From Chelonoidis abingdonii (Eukaryota; Chordata; Testudines; Testudinidae), in assembly GCF_003597395.2 (NCBI RefSeq), contig NC_133771.1:133531957-133595956 (forward strand): 64,000 bases of DNA. The letters run 5' to 3'. Position numbers and translations under genes: made by a program. Each line of letters begins with the position of its first letter. The first letter of the stretch is position 1. Positions 12,163 through 22,890 of the stretch are shown here, one piece after another. Below the pieces are notes generated by a model. The model was not told the DNA's origin and did no database searches. It worked only from the letters and a program-made list of their open reading frames with translations.

Positions 12163-12389
12163 AGCATGGAGGAATTGGGAAACTAAAGGACTATTTACCT
12201 CTTAAAGGATACTATTTAGGATTTGTCTCTTGTCTGAAGCAAATTTAAGCTGTATGTTGCCTGCTGGATTTCTTTGCAGCAGGCTTAAGAAGACCCCATT
12301 CTGAGACATTAGGCAGGAGTTGATAAATATTAAGTGGCAGAATGCAAGATTTTGTGTCTTCCTCTGCCCTCTTCCCCCTTTTCCCATGA

Positions 12390-12795
12390 CTTCTACAGCA
12401 CGTTAAAAGTTTTCATAAAAAATTCATTAGACAAATATTGACTTTGAAACAAAACTTCTCATTTGTATCCTAAATTTCTGTTTTTGGCAAACAAAAATGG
12501 AAAATTGTTCAGTTTTTAATTTTCAAAAACCAAAAAAGTTTCATTTTTTGTTCCCTACTTTCTTTCTCTCCAACTCCTTCTTTTACCTCCTTTTTCATAA
12601 AAAAGGAAAATATTGGGTAGAAGGGAATGAAAAAATAAAAACAGATTTTTTTGGTTTAGGAAGACCAAAACAAAAATGTCTTTTCTTTACTTAAAAAACA
12701 AAGACCACCACAAAAAAATTGAACAAAATGTTTTTTTTAAATTTTGTTTGAAAATGTGAATGGAAAACACATAGCATTTTTCAACTAGCTCTAAT
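12390..12795. mobile_element. A/T-run MITE-like repeat (shared with 41214)
   Basis: A stretch of alternating T-rich and A-rich runs ending in TTTTTCAACTAGCTCTA, which inverted (TAGAGCTAGTTGAAAAA) matches the left end of the repeat at 41214 (TATAGCTGGTTGAAAAA). The interiors share the same style of TTCATTTTTTG, TTTCTCTC and AAAAGGAAAA blocks. The left end is eroded. No coding capacity. Confidence 0.5.
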
Positions 12796-13053
12796 TTCCT
12801 TACTTAGGGACCATGCAGATTAAGTGTGCAAATATGCTTGTGGGTGTGCCATGTGGCATACTGAAGGTGATGAGTTCTGAGACTCCCCACACACTAGGCC
12901 AAGATGACAGGCTTTTCCTTAGTCCAGGACACAATCTGTTCCAACAAGTATTGAAGAGAGTTATTAGGAGTCATGCAGCCATTATTTTTCCTCATCAATT
13001 TCCCTCTTCAGTGAGGGCTGAAGTTGTGGGGAACAGCTAGTGCTAGTTCTCTG

Positions 13054-13175
13054 TAGGGTGACCAGATAGCAAATATGAAAAATCAGAATGGGGTGGGAGG
13101 TAATAGGCTCCTATATAAGACAAAGCCCCGAATACTGGGAGTGTCCCTATAAAATTGGGACATCTGGTCACCCTA
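13054..13175. mobile_element. hAT-type MITE, second copy
   Basis: 122 bp, same family as 12039-12162: TAGGGTGACCAGATAG at the left and CATCTGGTCACCCTA at the right, with a shared interior (TAATAGGCTCCTATATAAG). Flanks GTTCTCTG (13046-13053) and GTTCTATG (13176-13183) are an 8-bp duplication with one mismatch. Confidence 0.9.
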
Positions 13176-13361
13176 GTTCTATGATCAGGAACCATCTCAT
13201 GAATTTCTCCTAGAAATCTGTGTGCTAGAGAGAGTAGCATATGGTGAAGAACAGACCCCAGGCTTCAGCAGGATTCTCCCATTCCTCCTCTTAATTCTCT
13301 TGTGTTCAATAGGCCATGCTATCCTGATGATGATTCTTACTTTTGCAACTGTTCTTGAGGG

Positions 13362-13640
13362 CTAGTCCTGCTCCCACTGGAGTCTTCTTCTTCTTGTGTC
13401 CTTGTCACAAACTAGATGTGTCTTTTTCCAGAATTGTGCGCAAGTGATGACTCTTTCTATTGCTGCAGCAAGATACACCTTCGTACAGGTCTCTCCAAAG
13501 AGTTGACAAACTAGCAGGTGCTCAATGGTCTGCACTTCCCCACACTCACGTTTATTCGTGTCATTGGAGTAGCCCACTGCAGTCAATGGAAGCTTCAATG
13601 GAAGCGATTGGAGCCTTTATGCCATTCATCAATGGAAAGG
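13362..13640 (-). pseudogene. Non-LTR retrotransposon C-terminal zinc-knuckle relic
   Basis: On the minus strand a 78-residue frame (13598-13362) contains ECGEVQTIEHLLVC, the Cys/His knuckle that closes the reverse transcriptase ORF of several LINE clades. A helix-like AAIERVITCAQFWK segment follows. The first Cys of the usual CxCG pair appears changed to Arg. Upstream RT is not visible, so it is a 5'-truncated tail. The clade is not certain. Confidence 0.6.
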
Positions 13641-13649
13641 TTTAATTGA

Positions 13650-14410
13650 TTTTAGTAGACTTTGGATCAGACCTTCAGATAGAAGTAATTATTGCAGTAA
13701 GAGGACGGTTCCATTTTGTTAGTTGAGGGGGGAGTGATGGTTAATTTAAATGTAAATAAAATTGGCTTGCTGCACTTTTTCAGTCTTCTGACTAATGAAT
13801 AATATTTCATATTCATGCAGTAAAATAAACATATAAATGCCACTGATGTTCATCTTCTTTTAAATTAATAAATGCCTCCTACCCATTTCTAACAGGGTCT
13901 GTATGGGACTACTTAGCTTCTCCTGACTGTTCTATACACAGATGTTAGAATGGCTCATGAGATGTCTTATAATTCCAGAAAAGGTAATTTTAGATGCAAT
14001 TTATAAACTTACATGAACTCCTTTCTGCCCCTTGCTTGTATAAAACATATTTCTGACAGATTTCACCCTTACATTTAGGAGTAAGGTAATACATGTAGCG
14101 GTTTTTTTCAGATGCTATATTTCATTTAAGTCAAATAGGCATGTCTGGGTTAGTGATGTCTTCCAAACACCATCCAGTTACTTAGTTGTCAGCTATTAAG
14201 GCAATGCAACTGTTATGTGTTAGTGCTCTTATGAATCTAATTTAAGAAAAATATTAAAGAAATGTACTATTATTCTAGATCAAGGTAGTCTATCAGGCAA
14301 CATGAGGGAGGAAAAACTGTATGGATTAAAAGAAGGTTTTTGGAAATATTTTCAGCAGTTTTTTTCAGAGTTGTAATCAAATCTGCATTGTTTTCTTATT
14401 AATGCAAGGG
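13650..14410. other. No recognised features
   Basis: AT-rich, unique-looking; no gene or repeat supported. Confidence 0.4.
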
Positions 14411-14414
14411 CAGT

Positions 14415-14620
14415 CTTTTGGCTGAAGCACAAGCCAAGAGATCTAGATTTGGTTCTGACTGTCTTAGGGTTCCTGACAAGTAATTTACCAACTCAAAGCC
14501 AAATTCAGACTTGGAATTGAGCCTGCATAAAGCAGGGCTGATTTTGTTCCTCCTTGCCAGTTTCTAAATGGCTGCCATTCATTTATTACCTGTCTCACAG
14601 GGTTACTGTAGCATATGCAA
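14415..14620 (+). mobile_element. Possible MIR-like SINE remnant
   Basis: Order of blocks resembles a tRNA-derived amniote SINE: GGCTGAAGCACAAGCCAAGAGATCT, then GGTTCTGACTG, a CTCAAAGCC stretch, and CTGTCTCACAGGGTTACTGTAG. Heavily diverged; the match is by eye only. Confidence 0.4.
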
Positions 14621-15109
14621 CTATACTCAATTGTCTTTAGATCAAAATGTCTGTATTTAGCATTTAGATGAAGTTTACTAAAGTGGGAATGTTATTGTCT
14701 TAGGGCTTGTCTACACTTACAGTTTTGCAGCGCTGGCCGTTACAGCTGTGGTCGTACAGCTGTGTACGGCCAGCGCTGCAGTGTGTCCACACTGACAGCG
14801 ACCAGCGCTGCAGTGTGTCCACACTTGCACCAGTTGCAGCGCTGTTGTGAGTGGTGCATTGTGGGCAGCTATCCCACAGACACCCGCCCAATTTGCTGCG
14901 AGGGTGTGGGAAGGGGAGGAAGGGTGGGCATCCGCTGCCTGTTCCAACAACCCGTGTGCATGCTTCGCCTTTTTCAGCCGTGGGCCATTGTGACTGCGGC
15001 GTGTGATTTCAGGAAGAATAGGAGCCGACCTGCTTAGGATGTTGCGATCAATGTTGCCAGCGCATCCCGCTGGCAGTTGACTATTCCTTATGCCCAAATG
15101 ACAGTGAGA

Positions 15110-16279
15110 GCTCAGGATGAGAAGATGCGCTGGACACTGCTGACACTAAATGCTTGTGGCAAGTAACGACGTGCTCTGCCAGCGCTGGACGCCGCGCTTT
15201 GGGCTCGGGAATACAAGTACTGAGTGGTGGGATCACATCTCTGCAAGCGGATGACGAGCAGGTGGCTGCAGAACTTTAGGAGCGAAAAGCCACTGCTGGA
15301 CGTGTGCTGAAGCTCGCCCCAACCCGCGGCGCACGGACACGACAGCTGAGAGCTGGCCCTGTCAGTGAGGAGCGGGTGGCTATTGCAGCGGAAGTCTGTG
15401 CTAATTATCTCCGACCTACCGTGTCGCAAACCAGTTGGAGTGGGAAGTCCGCCCGTAGAATAGTGGTGAGCAGTATGGCAAGGGCCATTAATCGCATCCT
15501 TTCAACAAACCGTGACTCGGGAACGTGCAGACATTGTGGATAGTTTGCCCAAATGGGGTTCCTAACGTGTGAGGGGCAATAGATGGACCATATTTATCCT
15601 GCACACCCCCACCTGGAACCGAGTACATTAATCGGAGGTATTTCTCAATGGTTTCTCCAGGCGCTTGTGACACCGTGGGCGTTCACTGACATTGACACAC
15701 AGGATGGCCTGGAAAAGAGTGCATGATGCACCGATCGTTCGGACAGTGGCCTGTCAGCGAACTGCAGCAGGGAGAACTTTTTCCAGACCGAGATCACAAG
15801 TCTGGGGACGTCGATATGCCCATTGGAATCCTTGGAGACCCGCTTATCCGTTAAGTGGCTCAGGAAACCGGATACAGGGAACTTGAGACAGAGAGGACCG
15901 TTCAATACAGCTGACCGGTGCATGAATGACTGTGGAGTGTCCTTTGGCCGTTTTGAAGGGGAGATGGAAGAAGCTCTACGGGAAGCTACACGTGTTGGAA
16001 AGCAGCATCCAGCGATTATAACCGCTGTGCCTGTATCCTCCATAATTTTGTGAAGGGAAGGTGAAACCTTCAGTGACGCCAGGGGCTCGAGTTCAAACCG
16101 CCTGGAGGAGCGAATTGTGCCAGCCAGAGAGCATGGGGCTAATAGAAGGCCCAGCACAGTGCTCAAGGATAAGGATGCTCTTAAAGGAGCACTTTGAGGC
16201 TGAGCCAACAGATGTGGGGTGCCTCCCACTGCAGTTAGAAGCAATTGCTTCATCAGCATTACTTGCAGTGGTTTCATGA
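15110..16279 (+). pseudogene. Harbinger transposase (HARBI1-like nuclease), broken
   Basis: Harbinger nucleases cut and join DNA with a DDE triad. Here an N-terminal stretch (15361-15500; EERVAIA, VSQT..SGKSARRIV, MARAINRIL) resembles the family's helix-turn-helix region. The first Asp is in GAIDGP (codon 15582-15584), followed by TEYINRR, FSMVLQALV and FTDI. HDAPIVR and the DMPIGILGD block follow, with the second Asp at 15837-15839. The Glu is in VEC (15935-15937), before KGRWKKLYGKL. It ends with CACILHNFVK and a Leu-rich tail that stops at 16279. These blocks alternate between frames, with a one-base loss after the second Asp and stops near 15540-15570, so it is inactive. AATAAA at 16324-16329 fits its poly(A) signal. 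Confidence 0.85.
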
Positions 16280-16323
16280 GTTGCAGTTCCTATTTTTTAC
16301 CTTGTAGTAGTACAGTTTCTGGT

Positions 16324-16329
16324 AATAAA
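16324..16329 (+). promoter_or_regulatory. Candidate poly(A) signal of the transposase
   Basis: AATAAA lies 45 bases after the transposase stop on the same strand. Confidence 0.45.
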
Positions 16330-16457
16330 ATAACAGTGGAATCAACACCACACACCAAGAACATCCTTTAAAAATACAAGACATAATAAACAGGAGGGGG
16401 GTACTGGTGATACATTACACTCACAGTTGAATATGTTCGTTCTTGCCTGGGGGCCCT

Positions 16458-16525
16458 GCACTGCCTGCTGCGCACTTGGGCACTGCCTGCTCTGCACTTG
16501 GGGCGCTGCCTGCTGCGCACTTGGG
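16458..16525. repeat. Three-copy tandem repeat inside the Harbinger element
   Basis: About three copies of a 22-23 bp unit, CTGCCTGCTGCGCACTTGGG with small changes. It causes the repetitive Gln/Ala-rich frame on the minus strand (16761-16342), which shows no Myb/SANT motif and is not called as the element's second gene. Confidence 0.75.
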
Positions 16526-17601
16526 AAAAATGCTGCACTGGTGATGGTGTGTTGAGTGTCATTGGGTAAACGGTCGTAGTTTACAGTGGCTGTGAGGTGA
16601 ACGTACTGTGTTTGTTTTGGGGGCAGTTGGTGGTGGTAAGCACCAGGATCTGGAAAGGGTGTTTTGAGAAACACGGGGCACAATGGCGAGTTTGGGATGG
16701 ACTGAGGCATCCACGGTAGGGTCTGCTTGCAGTCTACCATTGTCTGAACACATCTTGACAAGGGGGGGTCAGACTGGGTCCCCTGTCCCTGGCTTTTTCA
16801 GTACTGCTGGCCAGGGGGGTTAAGGCAGACCAAGTTGCTGGGAAAAAAATCACAGAGGAAAATTCACCCAGCCCCCAGGAGCAAGCAAGCCAGTGCACTG
16901 ATCACAGAAAAGCGAGGACAGGGCTGTTATCACCACACCAGGGACATCTCAGCAAAGGCATTGGGGGGGGGGGCAGAAGCCCAGGGCTTCCCCGAGTCCC
17001 AGGAGACTGACCTTCCAGCTGCCCCGCTTGTCTCTTTCCCGGCCAGCAGAGGACCTGGTCTGTTCTCAGCACGTCTGGTGATCTGGCAGTTGCAGGGGGC
17101 CCGCAGTTACCCACCCTCTGCCAGGCACAAGGGTTCGGCCGTCCTGCAGACCCGCGGCCATCACCCCTCCCTCGAGGGCGGTCGACTGCACGCTTAAATC
17201 CTGCATCACCTACGCGTAATCGAGTCCGAGCACACAGGGGAAAGCTGAGGCACAACACCATCTTCACAGACAACGGTGAGAACATTCAGCTATCGCCGTG
17301 GAGTGAATGGCCATCCCCAGGGCGAGAATGCAAGATCAATCAGGGGTGTGTTGCTGGGCACTGGAGCACTGAGGGATCGCCCACTCGGATGCGTCAAACC
17401 CCAGCCGGCAGTCCCTCCCTGGCAGCTCCCGGCTCTGGGTTGCCCAGCTGAGAAAAGAGGGGACGTCCAGGCCCATAGCACCAAGCACGGCAAGCCTAGC
17501 GTGAGGGAAACACACCCCCCGACCTCAACGGCGAATGGAGACACAGGCGGTGCGCTGCTCCAGCCTGGGGGCGTGGGGGGCTGCAGCGCGTCAGCGCGCA
17601 C

Positions 17602-18702
17602 TTGGGTCACACAATGGCTTGTTGGGGAGAGCCCCCGCCCACTAATTGGCGCTGGGAAGTGAAAACTCACAGAGAAGAGCAAGAAGCCCCCGCAAAAAGT
17701 CCAGCGGACGGGCACCTGGAGGGAGAGCTTCTGAGTGACACAGCACAGCGACTTCTGAAGGACCCCAGGGTCGTACGTGCACCACGACGTTATGACAGAC
17801 CCCGGCCACGTGGGCCCACTTCAGACCCAGAGCCTCCGCTCGGACCCCACTTGACCCCAGTCCGGAGACCCGGCAAAAGCCCCGCTCTCTATCCCTACCG
17901 GCCAAGCTCGCAAGCTACGCTCATCCTAAAGGATGACCGACCGAGCTCTGGCAAAGAGCCCGCCGCTCTCGCTCCTCGCCTGCTTGAGAGACTGTTCAGG
18001 CAAGCTCCGCCTCTGCCTCCACGCCTTCTCGCTCGAAAGGGACAGTACTTACCCGGCGCGTGGAGAGCGTTGGCACACCCCAGCTCCGTCCCCGAGCCGG
18101 AGCTCCGCAAGCCCGCCTCCCCCGCTCTCTACCGGCAGGAGCGCGGCAAGCCCCGCTCCTCCCCGCTGGATCGGGCAAGCCCCCTATCCACCGGTCGGAG
18201 CTCCAGCAAGGCGCCCGCTCTCACCGGCCAGGAGCGTGCAAACCCTGCTTCTCATCGACCTGGAGCTTGCCGGCAAACCCGCCTTCCCGGCTCCCGGCGG
18301 AAGCGCGGCAACCCGCTCTCCCCGCCCTCCCTCCCGGAGCCGGCTAAAACCCCAGCTCTCCGGCGGAGCTCCGACAAGCCCGCTCCCCAGCTCTCCCGGC
18401 TGGAGCGTCAACTCCGCCTCCCCCGCTCTCGCGCCCGCTGGAGCGGGAGACACAGAAAGCCCGACAAGTCACCTCCAGCCGCGACCTGCTCGTTGCAAGA
18501 AACCCGCAGCTCTCAAGCAGCTGGACGCGCGGCAAACCACTCTCTAACCCAGAACCGCCGAGCTCCGGCAGCCCCGCTCATCCCCGGCTCTCCCCTGCAG
18601 GACGCGCAAGCCCCACGCTCTCCCCGCGGAGCGTGGCAAGCCGCTCTCGCGATCAGCGAGCCTCCGGCAAGAACAGGCCCCGTCTCCCCCTCCAGGCTCT
18701 AA
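17602..18702 (+). other. CpG-rich degenerate minisatellite with a long open frame
   Basis: From about 17880 to 18700 the DNA is a run of 26-38 bp degenerate units that begin GGAGC and continue with CGGCAAGCCCCGCTCTCCCC-like sequence, rich in CpG. At least ten units can be followed between about 18105 and 18440. A 366-codon frame runs through 17602-18702 and would give an Arg/Pro/Ser/Ala-rich repetitive protein with no fold I recognise. Frames on the other strand and in other phases are also long, as expected from low stop-codon content, so coding is not supported. It sits between the transposase and the right end of the Harbinger element and could be a CpG-island-like promoter or simply an expanded minisatellite. 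Confidence 0.55.
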
Positions 18703-19014
18703 CCCAGGGCAGTGGAGTCTAGCCGACCAGAAAGAGGCCCTGGAAATGAATGTCTGGGTAGAGTCCTATAAATAACCCTGGAGAGTCAAGGAAAAACGCT
18801 GGTGAGTGTCCACACCTGATGACCAGCGCTGCATCACCAGCACTGGTCTCGCTACACCGGAAGCAGACCCAGGTGTACAGCCAGCGCTGCAAACAGGGAG
18901 TTGCAGCGCTGGCTGAGCTTTTAAGTGTAGACACCTGCTAAGTTGCAGCGCTGTAACCCCCTCACCAGCGCTGCAACTTGCAAGTGTAGACAAGGCCTCA
19001 GTCTATCTGAAACT

Positions 19015-19812
19015 TGTTGATTTACATTGAAGAACCACCTGTAAACTATCTTGGTAGTTTGAATGGCTTCATTAATTGAATGGCCCATCAAAGAGAAGCA
19101 TGGGCCATTGCACTTAACAATGGGAATTCAGACTATCTCTGTTGCTGCTTTCTGTGAGGATGCAGGTCACCTTGTTAGCCTTTTTGAATTATAAAAGAGA
19201 AGCCTTGGGCATGATCCTGCCATCTCTGATATGCTGAACTCTAAACAGGGAGTTTTTGAGCCATTGGACTGAGATCCCCAAAAAATCATTTTGGGACACC
19301 TTGTAAGATTCATGAAAGGACTCTAAGAGACTTATGGAGAATTAGCAGACATGATATCTCTGCTAACAACTGGACTCATGTATTCTGATTCAATTGTATT
19401 GTATTTTATCTGCTTGTAACTTTTATAATTCTCATTTATTTTTTCTTAATTAATACATCTTTAGTTAGTTTACCAAGGATTGACTAACAACATTATTTTT
19501 CATGAGATCCTGAAGTATCCAGTGACTTGGGGTGAGTGATCAACCCTTTGGGGTTGGAAGAACCTGATATGTGGGGGTTTTGGTTTTAATAACCGTGCAT
19601 CATAAAGTTCAGTTTGTCTGGGTGGCATGCCAAGGGGACTGTCTGCACTCTGTGGTAAACTAGTATAGTGATCCAAGAGTGTCCTTTTATTACTGGCTTG
19701 GTGAAATATAATGCTAGAATATGCCACCAGTTTGGGGGGTCTGCCCTATTTTCTGGCAACCTGTCCTGAGTTTGGACATTCTCAGCTGTGACGCCCTGTG
19801 AGCACCATGAGA
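19015..19812 (+). mobile_element. Possible LTR (retroviral-type)
   Basis: The stretch GATCAACCCTTTGGGGTTGG, AAGAACCTGATATGTGGGGG, TTTTAATAACCGTG, CCAAGGGGACTGTCTGC and GGTGAAATATAATGCTAGAA to GTGAGCACCA reads like LTR repeats common in turtle DNA. No coding sequence or second copy is present here and no target duplication could be set, so this rests on recall of pattern only. Confidence 0.4.
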
Positions 19813-20400
19813 GATATCATAGGACTTGATTCATTAATGAGTCTGAAATCCTCACATGACAGGAACTATAGAAGTACAAAATATGATCATTATGTGTGTG
19901 GCAGAGATAGTGGGGATATGCAACTAACCCAAACCTCCTCACAAAACCTTGATCAAAACTGTTGATATTTAAAATAGTTCAGATAACTGTTTTTTTTTAT
20001 TTTCCAATTATTTTTCATGTTTTCATTTCCAGTCCCTGGCTAGGATGGAAAGTGTAAGTGTGACAATATTAAAAGAGAGGCAGTTCTTGGGGTGTTCTCA
20101 GCTCAACCAGTAGCAAGCAGCGCTGAAGAAACTTGTAACAAACAAAACACTGTTCTCTTGAGATTTCCAATCCAAATGTACAGACTTAAGAGGTTCAGAT
20201 GATTAAATTCAGACAATTCAAACCTGGGGTGGATTCTGCCTCAAACTTTCAAACCTTCTGAAATTCCTCCATCACAAATGCAGCAACACCAGCTATGAAA
20301 ACCTAAGCCACTGAATCATAATTTTGCTTGAATCAGTAAATTATGAAATTATCCAAGTTTTCTAACTTAGACAACTGATTTAGCAAACTAATATAAATCA
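19813..20400. other. No recognised features
   Basis: Unique-looking AT-rich DNA. Confidence 0.4.
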
Positions 20401-20405
20401 CATGT

Positions 20406-21413
20406 TGTCGTAAACAGATAAGTAAGAGTTAATAGGACAGAAGTACTTCCTGTCTCTTTTGCCTGTAAAAGGTTAACAAGTTCAGTAAGCCTGGCTGTCA
20501 CCTGACCAGAGGACCAATCAGGGGGCAGGATACTTTCAAATCTTGAGAGAGGGAAGTTTTTGTGTGTGCTGTTAGTTTTTGGTTGTTGTTCCCTCTGGGG
20601 GCTCAGAGTGACCAGACGTGCAACCAGGTTTCTCTCCAATCTCTCCGATACAGGCTCTTATAAGTTCAGAATAGTGAGTACTAGGTAGATAAGGCGAGTT
20701 AAGGTTATGTTTGTTTTCTTTATTTGCAAAGTGGCATTCGGCCTGGTAAGGGAGTTTAATGTGTGTAGTGGCGAAGGAGTTTAAATTTGCTATTTTCTGA
20801 GAAGATTTTAATTTGTACTTGTATACTTAAGGCTGGAGGGATTCCCAGTGGGCTATAGCTGAAAAACCCTGTCCAATCACATCTTAAAATTACAAAGAAT
20901 CCAATTTTGTACTGTTCTTCCTTGCTCTTTAATTAAAACTTTCTTGTAAGAACTGATGTTTTTATCGGGTGAGATCCCAGAGGACTGGGTCTGGATCCAC
21001 CAAGGGAATTAGTGGGGAGAAAGGTTAAGTTCTCTCTGTTAAGATCAAGCGTACTACTTCTGAAGAATGAGTCTAGGAGGGGAGAGGAAGAAGGATGGAA
21101 GGTGAATTTTCTCTGGCTAGCGTGCATCAAGAGTTGAATCAACAGTAATCTCTCGAGGGGAACCCAGGGAAGGAAGCCTGGAAAGGCAAACGGAGTGGGG
21201 AAAGGTTAGGTTCAGTGCTGTTAAGATCCAAAGGGTCTGGGTCTTGGGGGTCCCTGGGCAAGGTTTTGGGGGGACCAGAGTGTACCAAGCACTGGAATTC
21301 CTGGTTGGTGGCAGCGCTACAGGTTCTAAGCTGGTAATTAAGCTTAGAGGAATTCATGCTGGTACCCCATCTTTTGGACGCTACAGTTCAGGGTGGGGAA
21401 TTATACCATGACA
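20406..21413 (+). mobile_element. Solo LTR, TGTCATAAA family
   Basis: Begins TGTCGTAAACAGATAAG and ends TTATACCATGACA, so it is a TG...CA LTR of about 1 kb. It shares the U3 block CACCTGACCAGAGGACCAAT...GATACTTTCAAATC with 47479-48281 and with the fragment at 1190. It also shares the 3' half (GTGGCAG..., CTAAGCTGGTA..AAGCTT, GGTGGGGAAT...). A CCAATCAG box lies at 20514-20521. CATG is present on both sides (20401-20404 and 21416-21419), but the exact duplication is ambiguous by one or two bases. No internal region is attached. Confidence 0.75.
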
Positions 21414-21708
21414 CACATGCAGCAGTTAAGTTGCCTTAATCAAAGAAAGACCTGCAAAATAAGGAATGTCTAAACTAATCCCCTCCCATAGTGGATTGTT
21501 ATTATGGCATATCAGTCCAGTTCCTAATGTGGTGTTAAAACCATAATCTTCTTCCCCAGGAATTGGATTACTTTCAGCTGATTCATAATGATACCATCCA
21601 TGAACATCAGTGAGCCAAATTCTGAATTAAGTTACACTGGTGGTATAGAGACCCATTATGGTCAGTAGAGTAACAGTAGAGTTACATCCTACATGAACTC
21701 AAGTATCC

Positions 21709-21835
21709 AAGGGGTAGCCGTGTTAGTCTGGATCTGTAAAAAGAGATAAAGAGTCCTGTGGCACCTTATAGACTAACAGACGTATTGGAGCATAAGCTTT
21801 TGTGGGTGAATACCCACTTCGTTGGATGCATGAAG
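21709..21835 (-). mobile_element. Penelope-like element 3' tail
   Basis: Minus-strand copy of the tail at 58846-58945. Read on the minus strand it runs from CATGCATCCAACGAAG, through the hairpin GTGGGT-ATTC-ACCCAC, GCTTATGCTCCAATACGTCTG, TTAGTCTATAAGGTGCCACA, to CAGACTAACACGGCTACC. GAAA after the hairpin has become AAAA. Tail only; 5'-truncated. Confidence 0.8.
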
Positions 21836-21949
21836 GAATTCAAAAACCAACATGGGGGTATTCTATACTAGGCTCATCTTGACTAAGTGGGCTGCCCAGA
21901 GAAGGGGGAAGAAGACCCCAAAGAGGGTCAGCTTTTAATTGAAGTTTTT

Positions 21950-22410
21950 AACCCCTGAAGGGGATTGAACTGAACTAGTGACTCAACTGGAGAGCTGGGG
22001 TCAGGGAGGCTCGCTACAGAGCAGAGAGTCAGCAGGGAGGGCCCCTGGGGCACTGGTCCATAACAGAGCAGGTACCACTGGAAGCTAGCCCAGGAGGGGT
22101 CAAGACTAATCAGGGTACTGTGATAGGTCCTGTTAGACTGACTGAGAACCAAGCCCAGAGAAAGGGCTACGGACCAAGATGTTACCGTTAGAGGCCCTGT
22201 TGGATTTGTACGCTGGAAAAGGTCTATTTTGTTTGTGCACCTACAGACTGTGTGGGACTCAGCTGGAGGGCCAGGTCACTGAAAACCTGCTTGAGAAGTT
22301 TAACTATCAACAGGGGTCACTGCAAGCAGAGCAAAAGTGAGAGAGTGCAGGTGCAGACACACCTGGCCAACAGGGGCACTCACTTGAGGTGAGTGGCGCT
22401 GTCATAACTA
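21950..22410 (+). mobile_element. Probable 3' part of an LTR
   Basis: Ends with GGCCAACAGGGGCACTCACT, TGAGGTGAGTGGCGCTGTCA, a closing motif I associate with turtle LTRs. It lies directly beyond the Penelope tail, which may have landed in it. No other copy here to compare; boundaries approximate. Confidence 0.4.
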
Positions 22411-22890
22411 GATTTTAGCCTATCCCTAGGTGGCTGCACAGGTAACTAAGGAAACTGTTGAAGAGTGCAGTGACATCTGGCACGCCTCCATGTGACATGG
22501 TGTGGCAGGGAGTGCTCGATGAGGAGAGCCTGCTGACAGCTGCTTTTCCCTGCTGTTGTGACCCAGCCCTCCAGCCAGGTCATGTTTACACCCACCCTGC
22601 ACCATCCAACAAACAACCAACAGTCTCAATTCGATTCTTTGATCTGAATCTGGACTCACTAGTCATTCCACCCCTAGTCTCTAGGATCTTTGCACCACCT
22701 TTCTCAGAGGCCTGTAGTGGAACCCAGGTCCTCCCTCTCCAAGGGGTTCCAGCCCAGGGCCTTGTAATAAGCAAGAAAAGTCTGTCTGTTCAGACCCCTG
22801 CTTCCTCCCTGGACATTGTTTGGAAAACATGATGTTCTCATCTGACAGTTGTGAGAGACTGGCGAAGGCTACATGAAGCCACCGTGTCAT
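22411..22890. other. Moderately GC-rich, unassigned
   Basis: Frames on both strands (22458-22832 plus, 22426-22890 minus) overlap one another and show no domain. It may be further LTR-element sequence, since TTCCAGCCCAGGGCC resembles such leaders, but I cannot support a call. Confidence 0.3.

Larger units (their letters stand above)
14703..18997 (+). mobile_element. PIF/Harbinger transposon, 4.3 kb, with both ends
   Basis: Terminal inverted repeats GGGCTTGTCTACACTTACAG (left) and, inverted, GGCCTTGTCTACACTTGCAAG-like (right) bound the element. Flanking triplets are TTA (14700-14702) and TCA (18998-19000), the 3-bp target type of this superfamily with one change. Just inside each end lie clusters of the palindrome CAGCGCTG (four at the left, 14727-14850; five at the right, 18820-18975), plausible transposase binding sites. 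It holds a broken transposase (15110-16279) with a poly(A) signal, a small tandem repeat (16458-16525) and a CpG-rich segment (16900-18710). Much more GC-rich than its surroundings. Confidence 0.88.

Noticed and set aside
12039..13175. Tc1/mariner origin of the GGGTGACCAG MITEs, suggested by adjacent TA
   Set aside because: The 8-bp flanking duplications at both copies fit hAT and not a 2-bp TA duplication.
15645..16277. 210-residue minus-strand frame
   Set aside because: It is the reverse complement of the Harbinger transposase relic.
16342..16761. 139-residue minus-strand frame in the Harbinger element as a possible second (Myb-like) gene
   Set aside because: Its repetitive Gln/Ala/Ser part comes from the 22-bp tandem repeat, and no Myb/SANT tryptophan pattern is present.
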